From contig NZ_FRCT01000005.1 of the NCBI RefSeq assembly GCF_900143025.1, positions 218,310 to 282,309 of the forward strand: a DNA stretch of 64,000 bases, in the 5' to 3' direction. The position numbers and the translations under genes are program-made. Positions 1 through 7,476 of this stretch are shown piece by piece. The stretch comes from Ruminococcus flavefaciens. Its GTDB lineage: Bacteria; Bacillota; Clostridia; Oscillospirales; Ruminococcaceae. The notes beneath the pieces are model-generated. The model was given only the letters and a program-made list of their open reading frames with translations, made no database searches and was not told the DNA's origin. Each line of letters opens with the position of its first letter. Position 1 is the first letter of the stretch.

Positions 1-1
1 T

Positions 2-868
2 GTAGCCTCGGGAATAAACGAGGGCGATAATCTGCTCAGGCTCGATACGAAAAAGAGTGAGCAGAGAATACTCGACGAGCTCCTTTACGTTGAGACAGCA
101 AAGGTGCGCAGAGACTTTCCGTCATCGCTTGAAATAACGGTAACTCGATGCATACCTGCTTTTAATGTGAGCTATGACAGCGGAGTCCTTATTGTCAGCA
201 AAAAGGGAAAGATTCTTGCTTCAAATAACTTCATTACGGAGGGCCTTCCTATAATTGAGGGACTCGAACCGTCACAGGTGACTCCGGGAAAGCCTGTTGT
301 CTCGGAAAATGAACATAAAAATGAGGCGTTCACTGAGCTTATAAGCACTATGGTGTCAATGGGCGACGACAATATATCAATTGTTGATATGAGCGATGAA
401 CATTCAATCGTCGTTCAGTATAAAAATGATATGATTTTCAAAATGGGCAACTGGAACGACGTTGAATACAAGCTCAATCTTGCCAAGAATGTTATGAATG
501 ATGATACTGTAAAGGGCAAGAAAGGCTATCTTACAATGATCGGCTCAAATCAGTGCAGCTTCAGAACAAGTGATTCTCCTGTTTCTACGCCGGGTATCAT
601 CGAGCCGAAAACCGAACCTAAGACTGATGAATACGGTAATCCTATAGACGATATCGGCAGCGGTGAGCGCAATCCCGAGCAGGAGGCGGATTTTGACCGC
701 ATCAACAGTACAACTGCAACGACTCAGGCAGAGCCGCAGACTGAGGCTCAGAACGATTGGTCGGATAACAGCTACAGCGGTGACGACAGCGGCTACTATG
801 GCAACGGCAATTACAGCGATAACAGCGGAGATTACGGTAATTATGACGGCTCTGAACAGCAGTGGTAA
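2..868 (+). CDS. ftsQ: Cell division protein FtsQ/DivIB, 5'-truncated by the window edge
   Basis: The frame is open from base 2 and stops at 868, so only about the last 288 residues are present. The first visible residues (GINEGDNLLRLDT, then an ILDELLYVETAKVRRDFPSSL stretch) match the POTRA fold of FtsQ/DivIB, the bitopic divisome protein that bridges FtsB/FtsL. A beta domain follows. The last ~75 residues are a low-complexity extracytoplasmic tail rich in Gly, Asn, Ser, Tyr and Asp, which is longer than usual for the family. The signal anchor lies outside the window. The position directly before ftsZ supports the call. A GTG at 104 lies inside the POTRA domain and is not the real start. Confidence 0.8.
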   Translation, partial: VASGINEGDNLLRLDTKKSEQRILDELLYVETAKVRRDFPSSLEITVTRCIPAFNVSYDSGVLIVSKKGKILASNNFITEGLPIIEGLEPSQVTPGKPVVSENEHKNEAFTELISTMVSMGDDNISIVDMSDEHSIVVQYKNDMIFKMGNWNDVEYKLNLAKNVMNDDTVKGKKGYLTMIGSNQCSFRTSDSPVSTPGIIEPKTEPKTDEYGNPIDDIGSGERNPEQEADFDRINSTTATTQAEPQTEAQNDWSDNSYSGDDSGYYGNGNYSDNSGDYGNYDGSEQQW

Positions 869-950
869 GGAATAAAAATGTACAAAATGCTGAAAATATG
901 CTGCCCGTTATTGTTAAATTCGCAGAAATTTAAAAATGTTTTATTTACTC

Positions 951-979
951 TTGAAAAAAAAGACTCAGTATGCTAAAAT
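951..979 (+). promoter_or_regulatory. Sigma-A promoter for ftsZ
   Basis: TTGAAA at 951-956, a 17-bp spacer and TAAAAT at 974-979, preceded by TG at -15/-14 (extended -10). It gives a leader of about 65 nt before ftsZ, so ftsZ can be transcribed apart from ftsQ. Confidence 0.7.
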
Positions 980-1051
980 ATAAAGTGTATTTATAGGTTA
1001 ATATATAAATTTGATGATTTATAAGGATAATAAATAGTAGGAGGAGTTCAA

Positions 1052-2188
1052 ATGTCAGATTTCAATTATGAGGAAACACTCGAACCCGATGTTAATATAA
1101 AGGTCATAGGTGTAGGCGGTGGCGGCGGAAACGCTGTAAACTGCATGGTAGATTCGGGCGTTAATAATATAGAATATATCGCTATCAATACAGATGCCAA
1201 GGCACTCAACAAGTCCAAGGCTACAACAAGAATACCGATCGGTGCTAAGCTCACAAAGGGCAGAGGCGCAGGAAACAAGCCTGAGATCGGTCAGCGCAGT
1301 GCTGAAGAGAACCGCGATGAGATCGAGACACACCTCAAGGGTGCTGACATGATATTCATTACAGCTGGTATGGGCGGCGGAACAGGTACAGGTGCTGCTC
1401 CTGTTGTTGCTAAGATCGCTAAGGAAATGGATATCCTTACAGTTGCTGTTGTTACAAAGCCTTTCCTCTTCGAGAGAGAGCAGAAAATGGCTCAGGCTGA
1501 AAGAGGTATCGCAGAGCTCAGAAAGTATGTTGACTCCCTTATCGTTATCCCTAACGAAAGACTTCTCGTTGGTCTTGACAAGCCTCTTACAATGATGCAG
1601 AGCTTCGCTCTTTCAGATGACGTTCTCAAGACCGGTGTAAAGAGTATCTCAGACCTTATCGTTGAGGAAGGATACATCAACCTCGACTTCGCTGACGTTT
1701 CTACTATCATGAAGGATGCAGGCTATGCTCACATGGCTATCGGTCACGGTACAGGCAAGGACAAGGCAAGAGATGCTGCAAACGCTGTTATCTCCAGTCC
1801 GCTTCTCGAAACATCTATCTCAGGTGCTAAGAGACTCCTTATCAATATCGCAATGTCAGAGGATATTCTTTCATCCGATGTTGACGCAGCTACAAAGATG
1901 ATCACAGATACAGCTGCTGAGGGCGTTGAGTTCATCTTCGGTACAGCATTCAAGGAAGATATGCAGGACGAGATGACTATTACTGTTATCGCAGCAGGCT
2001 TCGACGACGATTCTGCTCCTGTTGCTGATGCTCCTGTTGAGGAGAGCCCTGAGGAGGAGATCATTCCTATCGACAATCCTCTTATTGACGGCTTCGGCTA
2101 CGGTGCTCCGCAGCAGCAGAGACCTGCACAGCCTTCTTCAAGTCAGGATTATGATCTTGATGACATTTTCAAGATGCTTGGCAACTAA
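1052..2188 (+). CDS. ftsZ: Cell division GTPase FtsZ
   Basis: A 378-residue bacterial tubulin that polymerises with GTP into the cytokinetic ring. It has the N-terminal nucleotide fold ([15 protein letters not shown], residues 16-30), the tubulin signature [10 protein letters not shown] at about 108-117, and the C-terminal activation domain to about residue 315. A variable acidic, Pro/Gln-rich linker follows. The conserved C-terminal peptide region reads [13 protein letters not shown] rather than the usual DIPTFLRxR form, so the docking peptide for FtsA/SepF/ZapA-type partners is divergent. The SD GTAGGAGGAG lies 8 nt before the ATG. It has its own promoter and a strong downstream terminator. 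Confidence 0.98.
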   Translation: MSDFNYEETLEPDVNIKVIGVGGGGGNAVNCMVDSGVNNIEYIAINTDAKALNKSKATTRIPIGAKLTKGRGAGNKPEIGQRSAEENRDEIETHLKGADMIFITAGMGGGTGTGAAPVVAKIAKEMDILTVAVVTKPFLFEREQKMAQAERGIAELRKYVDSLIVIPNERLLVGLDKPLTMMQSFALSDDVLKTGVKSISDLIVEEGYINLDFADVSTIMKDAGYAHMAIGHGTGKDKARDAANAVISSPLLETSISGAKRLLINIAMSEDILSSDVDAATKMITDTAAEGVEFIFGTAFKEDMQDEMTITVIAAGFDDDSAPVADAPVEESPEEEIIPIDNPLIDGFGYGAPQQQRPAQPSSSQDYDLDDIFKMLGN

Positions 2189-2202
2189 GAAATACAATTA
2201 TC

Positions 2203-2230
2203 AGCGGTCCTTTGCGGACCGCTTTTGTTT
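2203..2230 (+). terminator. Intrinsic terminator after ftsZ
   Basis: An 8-bp stem AGCGGTCC/GGACCGCT (2203-2210 and 2216-2223) with a TTTGC loop, followed by a T-rich run. Confidence 0.9.
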
Positions 2231-2303
2231 TATGTAAATGACGTAATTTAGCCATGTCAAATACTTTTTGCAGAATTTTTTGCCGCCTGCAAAACAGATT
2301 TGG

Positions 2304-2332
2304 TTGCAATAGAGTCCTGCATCTGCTATGAT
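2304..2332 (+). promoter_or_regulatory. Promoter of the Xre-family gene
   Basis: TTGCAA at 2304-2309, a 17-bp spacer, and TATGAT at 2327-2332 with TG upstream (extended -10). The implied transcript start near 2340 rules out any translation start before it and supports the ATG at 2372. Confidence 0.6.
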
Positions 2333-2371
2333 GAGTACAGACAGGGAAAACCTGCGGAAAGGAGAAACGCT

Positions 2372-2977
2372 ATGGAGCTTGGAAAGAAAATAAAGGAACT
2401 GAGAGCGGAAAAGAACTGGTCACAGGAGATGCTGGCAGAACGCGCGTATGTCAGCCGCCAGACTGTTTCGAACTGGGAGACTGAAAAGAATTATCCCGAT
2501 GTTCACAGCCTTCTTATCCTAAGCGATATTTTCAGCGTTTCTCTCGACGAGCTTATCAAAGGAGATGTTGATACTATGAAAGAAACTATCAAAAATGAAG
2601 AAGGCAAAAGGCTTAAAAGACTTGAAGTAATTGCTGTTATCGAAATGCTTGCGCTTATGTTCGGTGTAACTCTTATTGTGGATAAAGGCGGCGAGATAGG
2701 GCGTATGATAGGTCTGTTCCTTGCGGGAGTGTTGTCAGTCATCATTATAATGGATTTCCACAAAATAGAAAATATCAAAAGGGATAATGATGTTCAGACC
2801 TACCGTGAAGTAGTTGCGTTTATGAACGGAGAGACTCTTGATGATATCGAAAAGGAAAAGGAAGCTGCAAAGCGTGTGTCAGAAAAGAAAAAGATACTTA
2901 TTTTTTTAGTGTGTTATTTATCAGCAGCTGCTGTTATCGCACTTATTAAATTTGTTTTTTTCACTGAGCGATCGTAA
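2372..2977 (+). CDS. Xre-family HTH regulator with C-terminal membrane segments
   Basis: A 201-residue protein. The start ATG 2372 is chosen because AAAGGAG lies 7 nt upstream and the promoter -10 is at 2327-2332. Residues 1-65 form a lambda-repressor-type HTH (LGKKIKELRAEKNWSQEMLA, then YVSRQTVSNWETEKNYPD). After a charged linker there are two adjacent hydrophobic helices (about 90-130, VIAVIEMLALMFGV and LFLAGVLSVIIIM) and a third near the C-terminus (ILIFLVCYLSAAAVIALI). This HTH plus multi-TM layout is common in Firmicutes as a membrane-tethered regulator, but the signal and target are unknown. The gene is monocistronic between ftsZ and the DivIVA-like gene. Confidence 0.8.
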   Translation: MELGKKIKELRAEKNWSQEMLAERAYVSRQTVSNWETEKNYPDVHSLLILSDIFSVSLDELIKGDVDTMKETIKNEEGKRLKRLEVIAVIEMLALMFGVTLIVDKGGEIGRMIGLFLAGVLSVIIIMDFHKIENIKRDNDVQTYREVVAFMNGETLDDIEKEKEAAKRVSEKKKILIFLVCYLSAAAVIALIKFVFFTERS

Positions 2978-3207
2978 AATATAATTTGACTTTGACTCCT
3001 TTGTAAATGTTCCTTGTTTTAAAACAATAATGAATATGAGCAACAGGAGTTTCTTTTTATTATTTATGTTATTAAATTGTAAAAAAGATAAATATTGTCT
3101 AAAAATAAGATAAAGCAGTTGACAGTTAATTAAACGCTTAGTATATTTTACATAAATTTTATAGTAAAGTGCACTAAAATCACTCCAAATTTTCTACATT
3201 TCAATAG

Positions 3208-3236
3208 TTGAAATAATAAAGTCAATATGTTATAAT
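3208..3236 (+). promoter_or_regulatory. Near-consensus promoter of the DivIVA-like gene
   Basis: TTGAAA at 3208-3213, a 17-bp spacer, and TATAAT at 3231-3236 with TGT before it (extended -10). The AT-rich stretch 2978-3207 upstream contains no gene or other element that I can support. Confidence 0.8.
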
Positions 3237-3242
3237 TTACAT

Positions 3243-3393
3243 AAGGCATAAATCAGCAGAACCTGTATTCTTTTACTGTGAAGGCTAATTTATATGCAAT
3301 ATCACCAATGAGAAGTCCTTCACCGTAGTGGAGTGCGGGTTTTTGTTCCTTAAATTTTTAACCTCGTTCTGGACGAGGGGAATGGAGTGTACC
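3243..3393 (+). promoter_or_regulatory. Long structured 5' leader of the DivIVA-like gene
   Basis: About 150 nt separate the predicted transcript start from the ATG. GTGAAGG (3278-3284) can pair with a CCTTCAC about 50 nt downstream. A small hairpin CCTCGT/ACGAGG (3362-3367, 3373-3378) sits just ahead of the GGAG ribosome-binding site. No known riboswitch class is recognised. A regulatory role is inference from length and structure. Confidence 0.35.
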
Positions 3394-4863
3394 ATGAGCG
3401 AACCAACACCAACAGTATTAAGAGAAACCAAAATAGGTCAAAAAGGCTTTGTTAAAGAGGACGTTATTACATACCTTGACGAACTCAATTCAAAGATAGT
3501 TGCCCTTGAGGAAGAAAATAAATCTTTAAAGGAGAATGGACCTGCAACTAATTCTGACGAGCTGAAAAAGGCTTTAACTCAGGTCGAGAACCTTCAGGAG
3601 AAGCTCAATACCTCCAACAATGCTCTCAGAACTGCTAAGAAGGAAAACGAAGAACTTCAGAAGACTATCGCACAGCTCAAGGCTGCAGGCGGCGGACAGG
3701 CATCTGTTGCTGCTCTTGAGGCTGCTAAGAAGGAAATAGAAACACTTAAAGAACAGCTCAAGGCTGCTGCCGGCGGAAACGCTTCACAGGCTAACGCTCA
3801 GACAACAGCTGCACTTGAGGCTGCTAAGAAGGAAATAGAGGACCTCAGAAACCGTCTCAAGGCTGCTGAGCAGAAGGCTGCTGCTACAGGCGTAGCTGCT
3901 GTTAATGGCGCTGCTAATGACGGCGAGGTTGCTAAGCTCAAGCAGGAGCTTGCAAAGCTCTCAGAGGATATCAACGCAAAGACCAAGGAGCTTGCAGAAA
4001 AGGACGGCAAGCTTGCTGAACTCGCTAAGAAGGACGACGAGATCAAGTCACTCAATGACGAGATCGCTAAGCTCAAGGAAGAGGGAAGCAATCCTATCGC
4101 AATGATGGGCGCAATGTTCGCTGAGGCTCAGAAGAACGTTAACCAGATACAGAATCAGGCTAAGATCGACGCTGAGAACGTTACTAAGGAAGCTAACGAC
4201 AAGGCTGCTCAGATTCTCGATGATGCTAATGTTGAGGCTGAAAAGGCTGTTGCAGTTGCTAATGCTGCTGCTGAGACCTGCATCAGAGAAGCTAACGATC
4301 AGGCAAGAAATACTATCAATGAGGCTAATGCTCATGCTGATAAGGTAAATTCAATGTCCAAGACTGTACGCGAGATGCTCCTTACAGAGATCGAGAGCGT
4401 AAACAGCAAGTTTGCTGATATCAAGTCTGTACTCAATAACCTTACAGGTCAGTGCACAAGCAGAATGGGCGAGGCTCAGAACCTTATCGGTGAAGCACGC
4501 AAGACTGTTGATACTGCTAAGTCTGATGAGAATACTATCAAGAAGGCAGAGGCTCCTAAGGCTGAATTCACACCTTCAAAGGCTCCAAAGGCTGAGCTTT
4601 CCGATCTCCCTTCCGCAAAGACAGGCGATAAGAAAAGCGATCCCTTTTCAAATGTAGGCGGATTCAACAAGGATAACAACAAGAACAATTTCAATAACAA
4701 TAATAATAACAATAATAACAATAATAAGCCGGCACAGGCTCCTGCTCAGAATCAGCAGCAGAACAAGCCTGCACAGGGCAATAAGAGCGCAAGCTTCAAC
4801 TTTGATATGGCAGAGCTTTTAAAGGCTGCTGAGGAGGAAGCTGCTAAGGATACTGAGAACTGA
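3394..4863 (+). CDS. DivIVA-like coiled-coil protein with Asn-rich linker
   Basis: A 489-residue protein. The start is the ATG at 3394 with GGAG 6 nt upstream; an in-frame ATG at 3382 is less well spaced. The N-terminus (TKIGQKGFVKEDVITYLDEL) resembles the DivIVA membrane-binding head. It is followed by about 200 residues of heptad-rich coiled coil with two near-repeats of ALEAAKKEIE. A further Ala/Glu-rich helical stretch (EAEKAVAVANAAAE region) follows, then a disordered tail with an almost pure Asn run (encoded at about 4670-4730) and a conserved-looking C-terminal ASFNFDMAELLKAAEEEA. DivIVA proteins mark septa and poles. The closeness to ftsQZ suits a division or morphogenesis scaffold, but the exact function is not known. 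Confidence 0.7.
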   Translation: MSEPTPTVLRETKIGQKGFVKEDVITYLDELNSKIVALEEENKSLKENGPATNSDELKKALTQVENLQEKLNTSNNALRTAKKENEELQKTIAQLKAAGGGQASVAALEAAKKEIETLKEQLKAAAGGNASQANAQTTAALEAAKKEIEDLRNRLKAAEQKAAATGVAAVNGAANDGEVAKLKQELAKLSEDINAKTKELAEKDGKLAELAKKDDEIKSLNDEIAKLKEEGSNPIAMMGAMFAEAQKNVNQIQNQAKIDAENVTKEANDKAAQILDDANVEAEKAVAVANAAAETCIREANDQARNTINEANAHADKVNSMSKTVREMLLTEIESVNSKFADIKSVLNNLTGQCTSRMGEAQNLIGEARKTVDTAKSDENTIKKAEAPKAEFTPSKAPKAELSDLPSAKTGDKKSDPFSNVGGFNKDNNKNNFNNNNNNNNNNNKPAQAPAQNQQQNKPAQGNKSASFNFDMAELLKAAEEEAAKDTEN

Positions 4864-4877
4864 TCATAATAACATTA

Positions 4878-4912
4878 CCGTCCTCCCTTCGGAGCGATCC
4901 GAGGGGAGGCGG
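4878..4912 (+). promoter_or_regulatory. Strong hairpin that buries the SD-like sequence before the sigma-factor gene
   Basis: A 12-bp stem (4882-4893 with 4898-4909, one G-T pair) capped by a GCGA (GNRA) tetraloop. CCG/CGG (4878-4880, 4910-4912) can extend it. Its 3' arm is GAGGGGAGG, the only good ribosome-binding-like sequence before the ATG at 4927. No T-run follows, so it is not a standard terminator. It could block translation of the sigma factor or stabilise the 3' end of the upstream message. Confidence 0.6.
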
Positions 4913-4926
4913 CAATATAAACTTGT

Positions 4927-5547
4927 ATGGAAAATGCAGATTGTTGGGTGGATATCTTGCTTGATTTGGATTTCAATTTGAATGAACTGAACAGCAAAAC
5001 GGACGAAGAGCTTGCCGTTCTCGGAAAGGCCGATAAAACAGCATCGGCTGTCCTTATATCACGCTATTCCAGACTTATTTTTATTAAATCGGAAATTTAT
5101 GCGAATTCTGATACCGACAGTGACGACCTGCATCAGGAAGGTATGCTGAGTCTTCTTAAAGCGATAGAAGCATTTGACCCGCAGAAGGGGGTAAAATTCT
5201 CTACTTTTGCAGAGGTGTGCATAGTTAATCGCATGAGGACTCTTTCAAAAAGATCTGTGAAGAATACTTCCTTCGCAGAGCGTATCGATGACGATGAGGC
5301 GGCAGATGTACTGTCTGTTGAGGAAACGCCTGAAAGCATTTACTTTTACAAAGAATTTTTTTCCGAGCTCTGGAAAAACATCTGCTCGGTGCTGTCATTG
5401 ACTGAGCTCAATGTGCTTACTCTTTGTGTTCAGGGATTAAGTTACAGGAGTGCAGCTGAAAAGCTCGGTATGACTGAGAAGGCTGTTGACAATGCCATGC
5501 AGCGTGCAAGAAAAAAGATACGTGCTGTCATGCACGACACAAATTGA
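4927..5547 (+). CDS. SigH-like RNA polymerase sigma factor (sigma-70 family)
   Basis: A 206-residue sigma factor with region 2 (DLHQEGMLSLLKAIEAFDPQ, then GVKFSTFAEVCIVNRM, about residues 62-100) and a region 4 HTH (LSYRSAAEKLGMTEKAVDNA, about 172-192). There is no region 1.1 or full region 3. The closest well-known relative by layout is SigH (sigma-30) of Bacillus and Clostridium, which in sporulating relatives controls the transition to stationary phase and competence genes. Whether it does so here is unknown. The start is uncertain because the SD-like GAGGGGAGG lies 17 nt upstream inside a stable hairpin, which suggests translational control. Confidence 0.75.
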   Translation: MENADCWVDILLDLDFNLNELNSKTDEELAVLGKADKTASAVLISRYSRLIFIKSEIYANSDTDSDDLHQEGMLSLLKAIEAFDPQKGVKFSTFAEVCIVNRMRTLSKRSVKNTSFAERIDDDEAADVLSVEETPESIYFYKEFFSELWKNICSVLSLTELNVLTLCVQGLSYRSAAEKLGMTEKAVDNAMQRARKKIRAVMHDTN

Positions 5548-5552
5548 AGTAT

Positions 5553-5617
5553 GACCGTGTAGCTCAAGCCAAAGAGCGTTGTTTAACAAAGATGTGGGTG
5601 GAAGTCCAACCGTGGTC
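5553..5617 (+). other. Cloverleaf-like structured leader before the zinc-ribbon gene
   Basis: GACCGTG (5553-5559) pairs with CGTGGTC (5611-5617) over 7 positions, counting G-T pairs. Inside are TA, a GCTC/GAGC arm (5562-5565, 5574-5577) with an 8-nt loop, a TTGT/ACAA arm (5579-5582, 5586-5589) and a GGTGG/CCAACC-like arm. The layout resembles a tRNA, but there is no proper anticodon arm, T-loop or CCA. It may be a structured leader or tRNA mimic, or it may be chance. Confidence 0.3.
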
Positions 5618-5645
5618 GAAGAAAAAATTAAGCGAGGTATTTAAG

Positions 5646-5921
5646 ATGTACGAAGACAAGACATTAGTTTGCAAAGAGTGCGGTCAGGAGTTTATTTTCT
5701 CCGCAGGTGAACAGGAATTTTACGCAGAGAAAGGTTTCGTAAACGAGCCGCAGAGATGCAAATCATGTCGTGATGCAAGAAAGAACGCAGGCAAGGCTGA
5801 GCGCGTAATGTACACAGCAACTTGCGCTTCATGCGGCGGCGAAGCAAAGGTTCCTTTCGAGCCGAAGGAAGGAAGAGCAGTTTACTGCAGCGAGTGCTTT
5901 GCAAAGATGAACGAAGCATAA
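5646..5921 (+). CDS. Small double zinc-ribbon protein (CxxC-x17-CxxC type)
   Basis: A 91-residue protein. ATG 5646 is chosen because GAGG lies 8 nt upstream and the residues start on the conserved YEDKTLVCKECGQEF. It has four CxxC knuckles: CKEC and CKSC in the first half, CASC and CSEC in the second. Each pair makes one treble-clef or rubredoxin-like zinc site. The first half matches the probable zinc-ribbon family of short Firmicutes proteins, which are suspected to bind nucleic acid or protein partners. No function is established. It may be co-transcribed with the sigma-factor gene (98 nt gap without a terminator) and has its own terminator. Confidence 0.75.
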   Translation: MYEDKTLVCKECGQEFIFSAGEQEFYAEKGFVNEPQRCKSCRDARKNAGKAERVMYTATCASCGGEAKVPFEPKEGRAVYCSECFAKMNEA

Positions 5922-5934
5922 TTGATAAGACCGA

Positions 5935-5970
5935 AAGCACAGTCGGAAACGGCTGTGCTTGGTTTTGTTT
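5935..5970 (+). terminator. Intrinsic terminator
   Basis: An 11-bp stem starting AAGCACAG and ending CTGTGCTT (5935-5960) with a GAAA tetraloop, then GGTTTTGTTT. Confidence 0.9.
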
Positions 5971-6018
5971 ATGCGTACTGCTATGCAGTGCGCTATTTTT
6001 GAGTAATGAGGTGCAGAA

Positions 6019-7467
6019 ATGCTTGATAAAAGACTGAAGAAAATTGCTGAGCTTGTAAGCGGCGAGGGCATCGCCGTTGATGTCGGTACAGACCACGCAT
6101 ACCTCGCGGCTGAACTGGTGAAAAGCGGAAAGTGCAGCAGGGTCATTGCTTCCGATGTGAAGGAAGGACCTCTTGAAGCTGCTCGAAATACCGTGGAAAA
6201 ATACGGAGTACAGGACAAGGTCGAGCTTGTACTCTCCGATGGACTTCAGAATGTAGACCTTAACGGCGTTACCGATATTGTTATTGCAGGCATGGGCGGA
6301 GAAACTATCGCAGCAATAATCGGTGATACAACTTCGGATAAACCCGATAACGTAAGGTTAATACTTCAGCCCATGACAAAAGCAGAGCTCCTTCGTAAAA
6401 AGCTCTATGAATTACAGTATGAGATAACCGAGGAGTATGCTGTTGAAGATAAGGATAAAATATACGTTATAATAGTCGCCGAAAAGTCTGCTGACATGGC
6501 ACAGCTTACGGAAAATGACGCGCTTTACGGTTTCTTTGATGTCAATGACGAAGCCGCAAAAAAACTCCGCAGCCGTGAAGCGGAAAGACTTGCAAAGATA
6601 AGCAGTTCCCTTGAAAGTGCGGGAGATAAGAATGGCGCACAGCATTATTCTGCTCTTTCCTATAAAATGAAAAACGGAACAGATATTGTAAGCATTGCCG
6701 ATATCTACAGCTTTCTTGACAGCGTTTATCCCTTTGATTTGCAGGAAAAATGGGATAATTCAGGGCTGTTGGTTGAGAATTTCAATATGGATTGCGGCAG
6801 GGTCCTCCTGACTCTTGATATTACCAACAAGGCTGTGAATGAGGCTTTTGAAAAGGGTGCGGAGCTTATTATCTCGCATCACCCTGTGATTTTTGACCCC
6901 CGTAAAAGAATAACGAGGGACGACCCTGTTTTCAGACTTATCGAGCGCGGTATCGCTGCAATATGTATGCATACTAATCTTGATATCGCTCAGGGTGGTA
7001 CTAATGGCGTTATCCTTCGTAAACTTGATGAAAAGCTCGGTATCGTCGGAACTCCCGAGCCATTTGAGGAGCTTGGCGGCGGTAATAATCTGGGCTGGAT
7101 AATCGAGCTTAAAGAAGAAATTTATGCTAAGGAGCTTGCTGAGGTATGCAAGGAGATATTCGGCTGTGAAATCGTCCGCTTTACGAAAAAAGCTGAAAAG
7201 ATCAGACGTATCGCGTTCTGTTCGGGCTCGGGCGGTTCTGATCTGGGAACTGCTGTTGAGAAGCGCTGTGATGCGTATATTACGGGCGATGTGAAGCATG
7301 ATGTGTGGATAGATGCCAATAATCAGCATATTGCGCTGCTGGACTGCGGACATTTCCACACGGAAAATCTTGTTTTATGGGAGCTCCGACGCGTTCTCGA
7401 AGAGAAATTTCCACAGCTTGATGTGGAGATCGCCGAGACTTCTGTTGATCCTTGTGAATATGTCTGA
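6019..7467 (+). CDS. Fusion of tRNA m1A22 methyltransferase (TrmK) and Nif3-like dinuclear-metal protein
   Basis: A 482-residue protein with SD GAGGTG 5 nt before the ATG. Residues 1-215 are TrmK: the SAM-binding AVDVGTDHAYLAAE (19-32), the catalytic-site region IVIAGMGGETIA (88-99) and the C-terminal helical part. TrmK makes N1-methyladenosine at tRNA position 22. Residues 222-482 are a full Nif3/YqfO-type domain (DIYSFLDSVYP, WDNSGLLVEN, metal ligands in SHHPVIFDP near 286-294, and GHFHTE near the end). In Bacillus these are two adjacent genes (trmK/yqfN and yqfO). Here they form one frame with no stop between. Nif3 proteins bind two metals; their biological reaction is uncertain. Confidence 0.9.
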   Translation: MLDKRLKKIAELVSGEGIAVDVGTDHAYLAAELVKSGKCSRVIASDVKEGPLEAARNTVEKYGVQDKVELVLSDGLQNVDLNGVTDIVIAGMGGETIAAIIGDTTSDKPDNVRLILQPMTKAELLRKKLYELQYEITEEYAVEDKDKIYVIIVAEKSADMAQLTENDALYGFFDVNDEAAKKLRSREAERLAKISSSLESAGDKNGAQHYSALSYKMKNGTDIVSIADIYSFLDSVYPFDLQEKWDNSGLLVENFNMDCGRVLLTLDITNKAVNEAFEKGAELIISHHPVIFDPRKRITRDDPVFRLIERGIAAICMHTNLDIAQGGTNGVILRKLDEKLGIVGTPEPFEELGGGNNLGWIIELKEEIYAKELAEVCKEIFGCEIVRFTKKAEKIRRIAFCSGSGGSDLGTAVEKRCDAYITGDVKHDVWIDANNQHIALLDCGHFHTENLVLWELRRVLEEKFPQLDVEIAETSVDPCEYV

Positions 7468-7476
7468 GGTGAGAGC

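Noticed and set aside
2300..2371. Upstream-extended start of the Xre gene
   Set aside because: The promoter -10 lies at 2327-2332, inside the extension, and a good SD precedes the ATG at 2372.
4670..4735. Non-coding AAC/AAT microsatellite
   Set aside because: It lies within the DivIVA-like frame and encodes an Asn-rich linker.
5553..5617. Canonical tRNA gene
   Set aside because: The D-arm-like part is tempting, but there is no 5-bp anticodon stem with a 7-nt loop, no TTC T-loop and no CCA; kept only as a cloverleaf-like leader.
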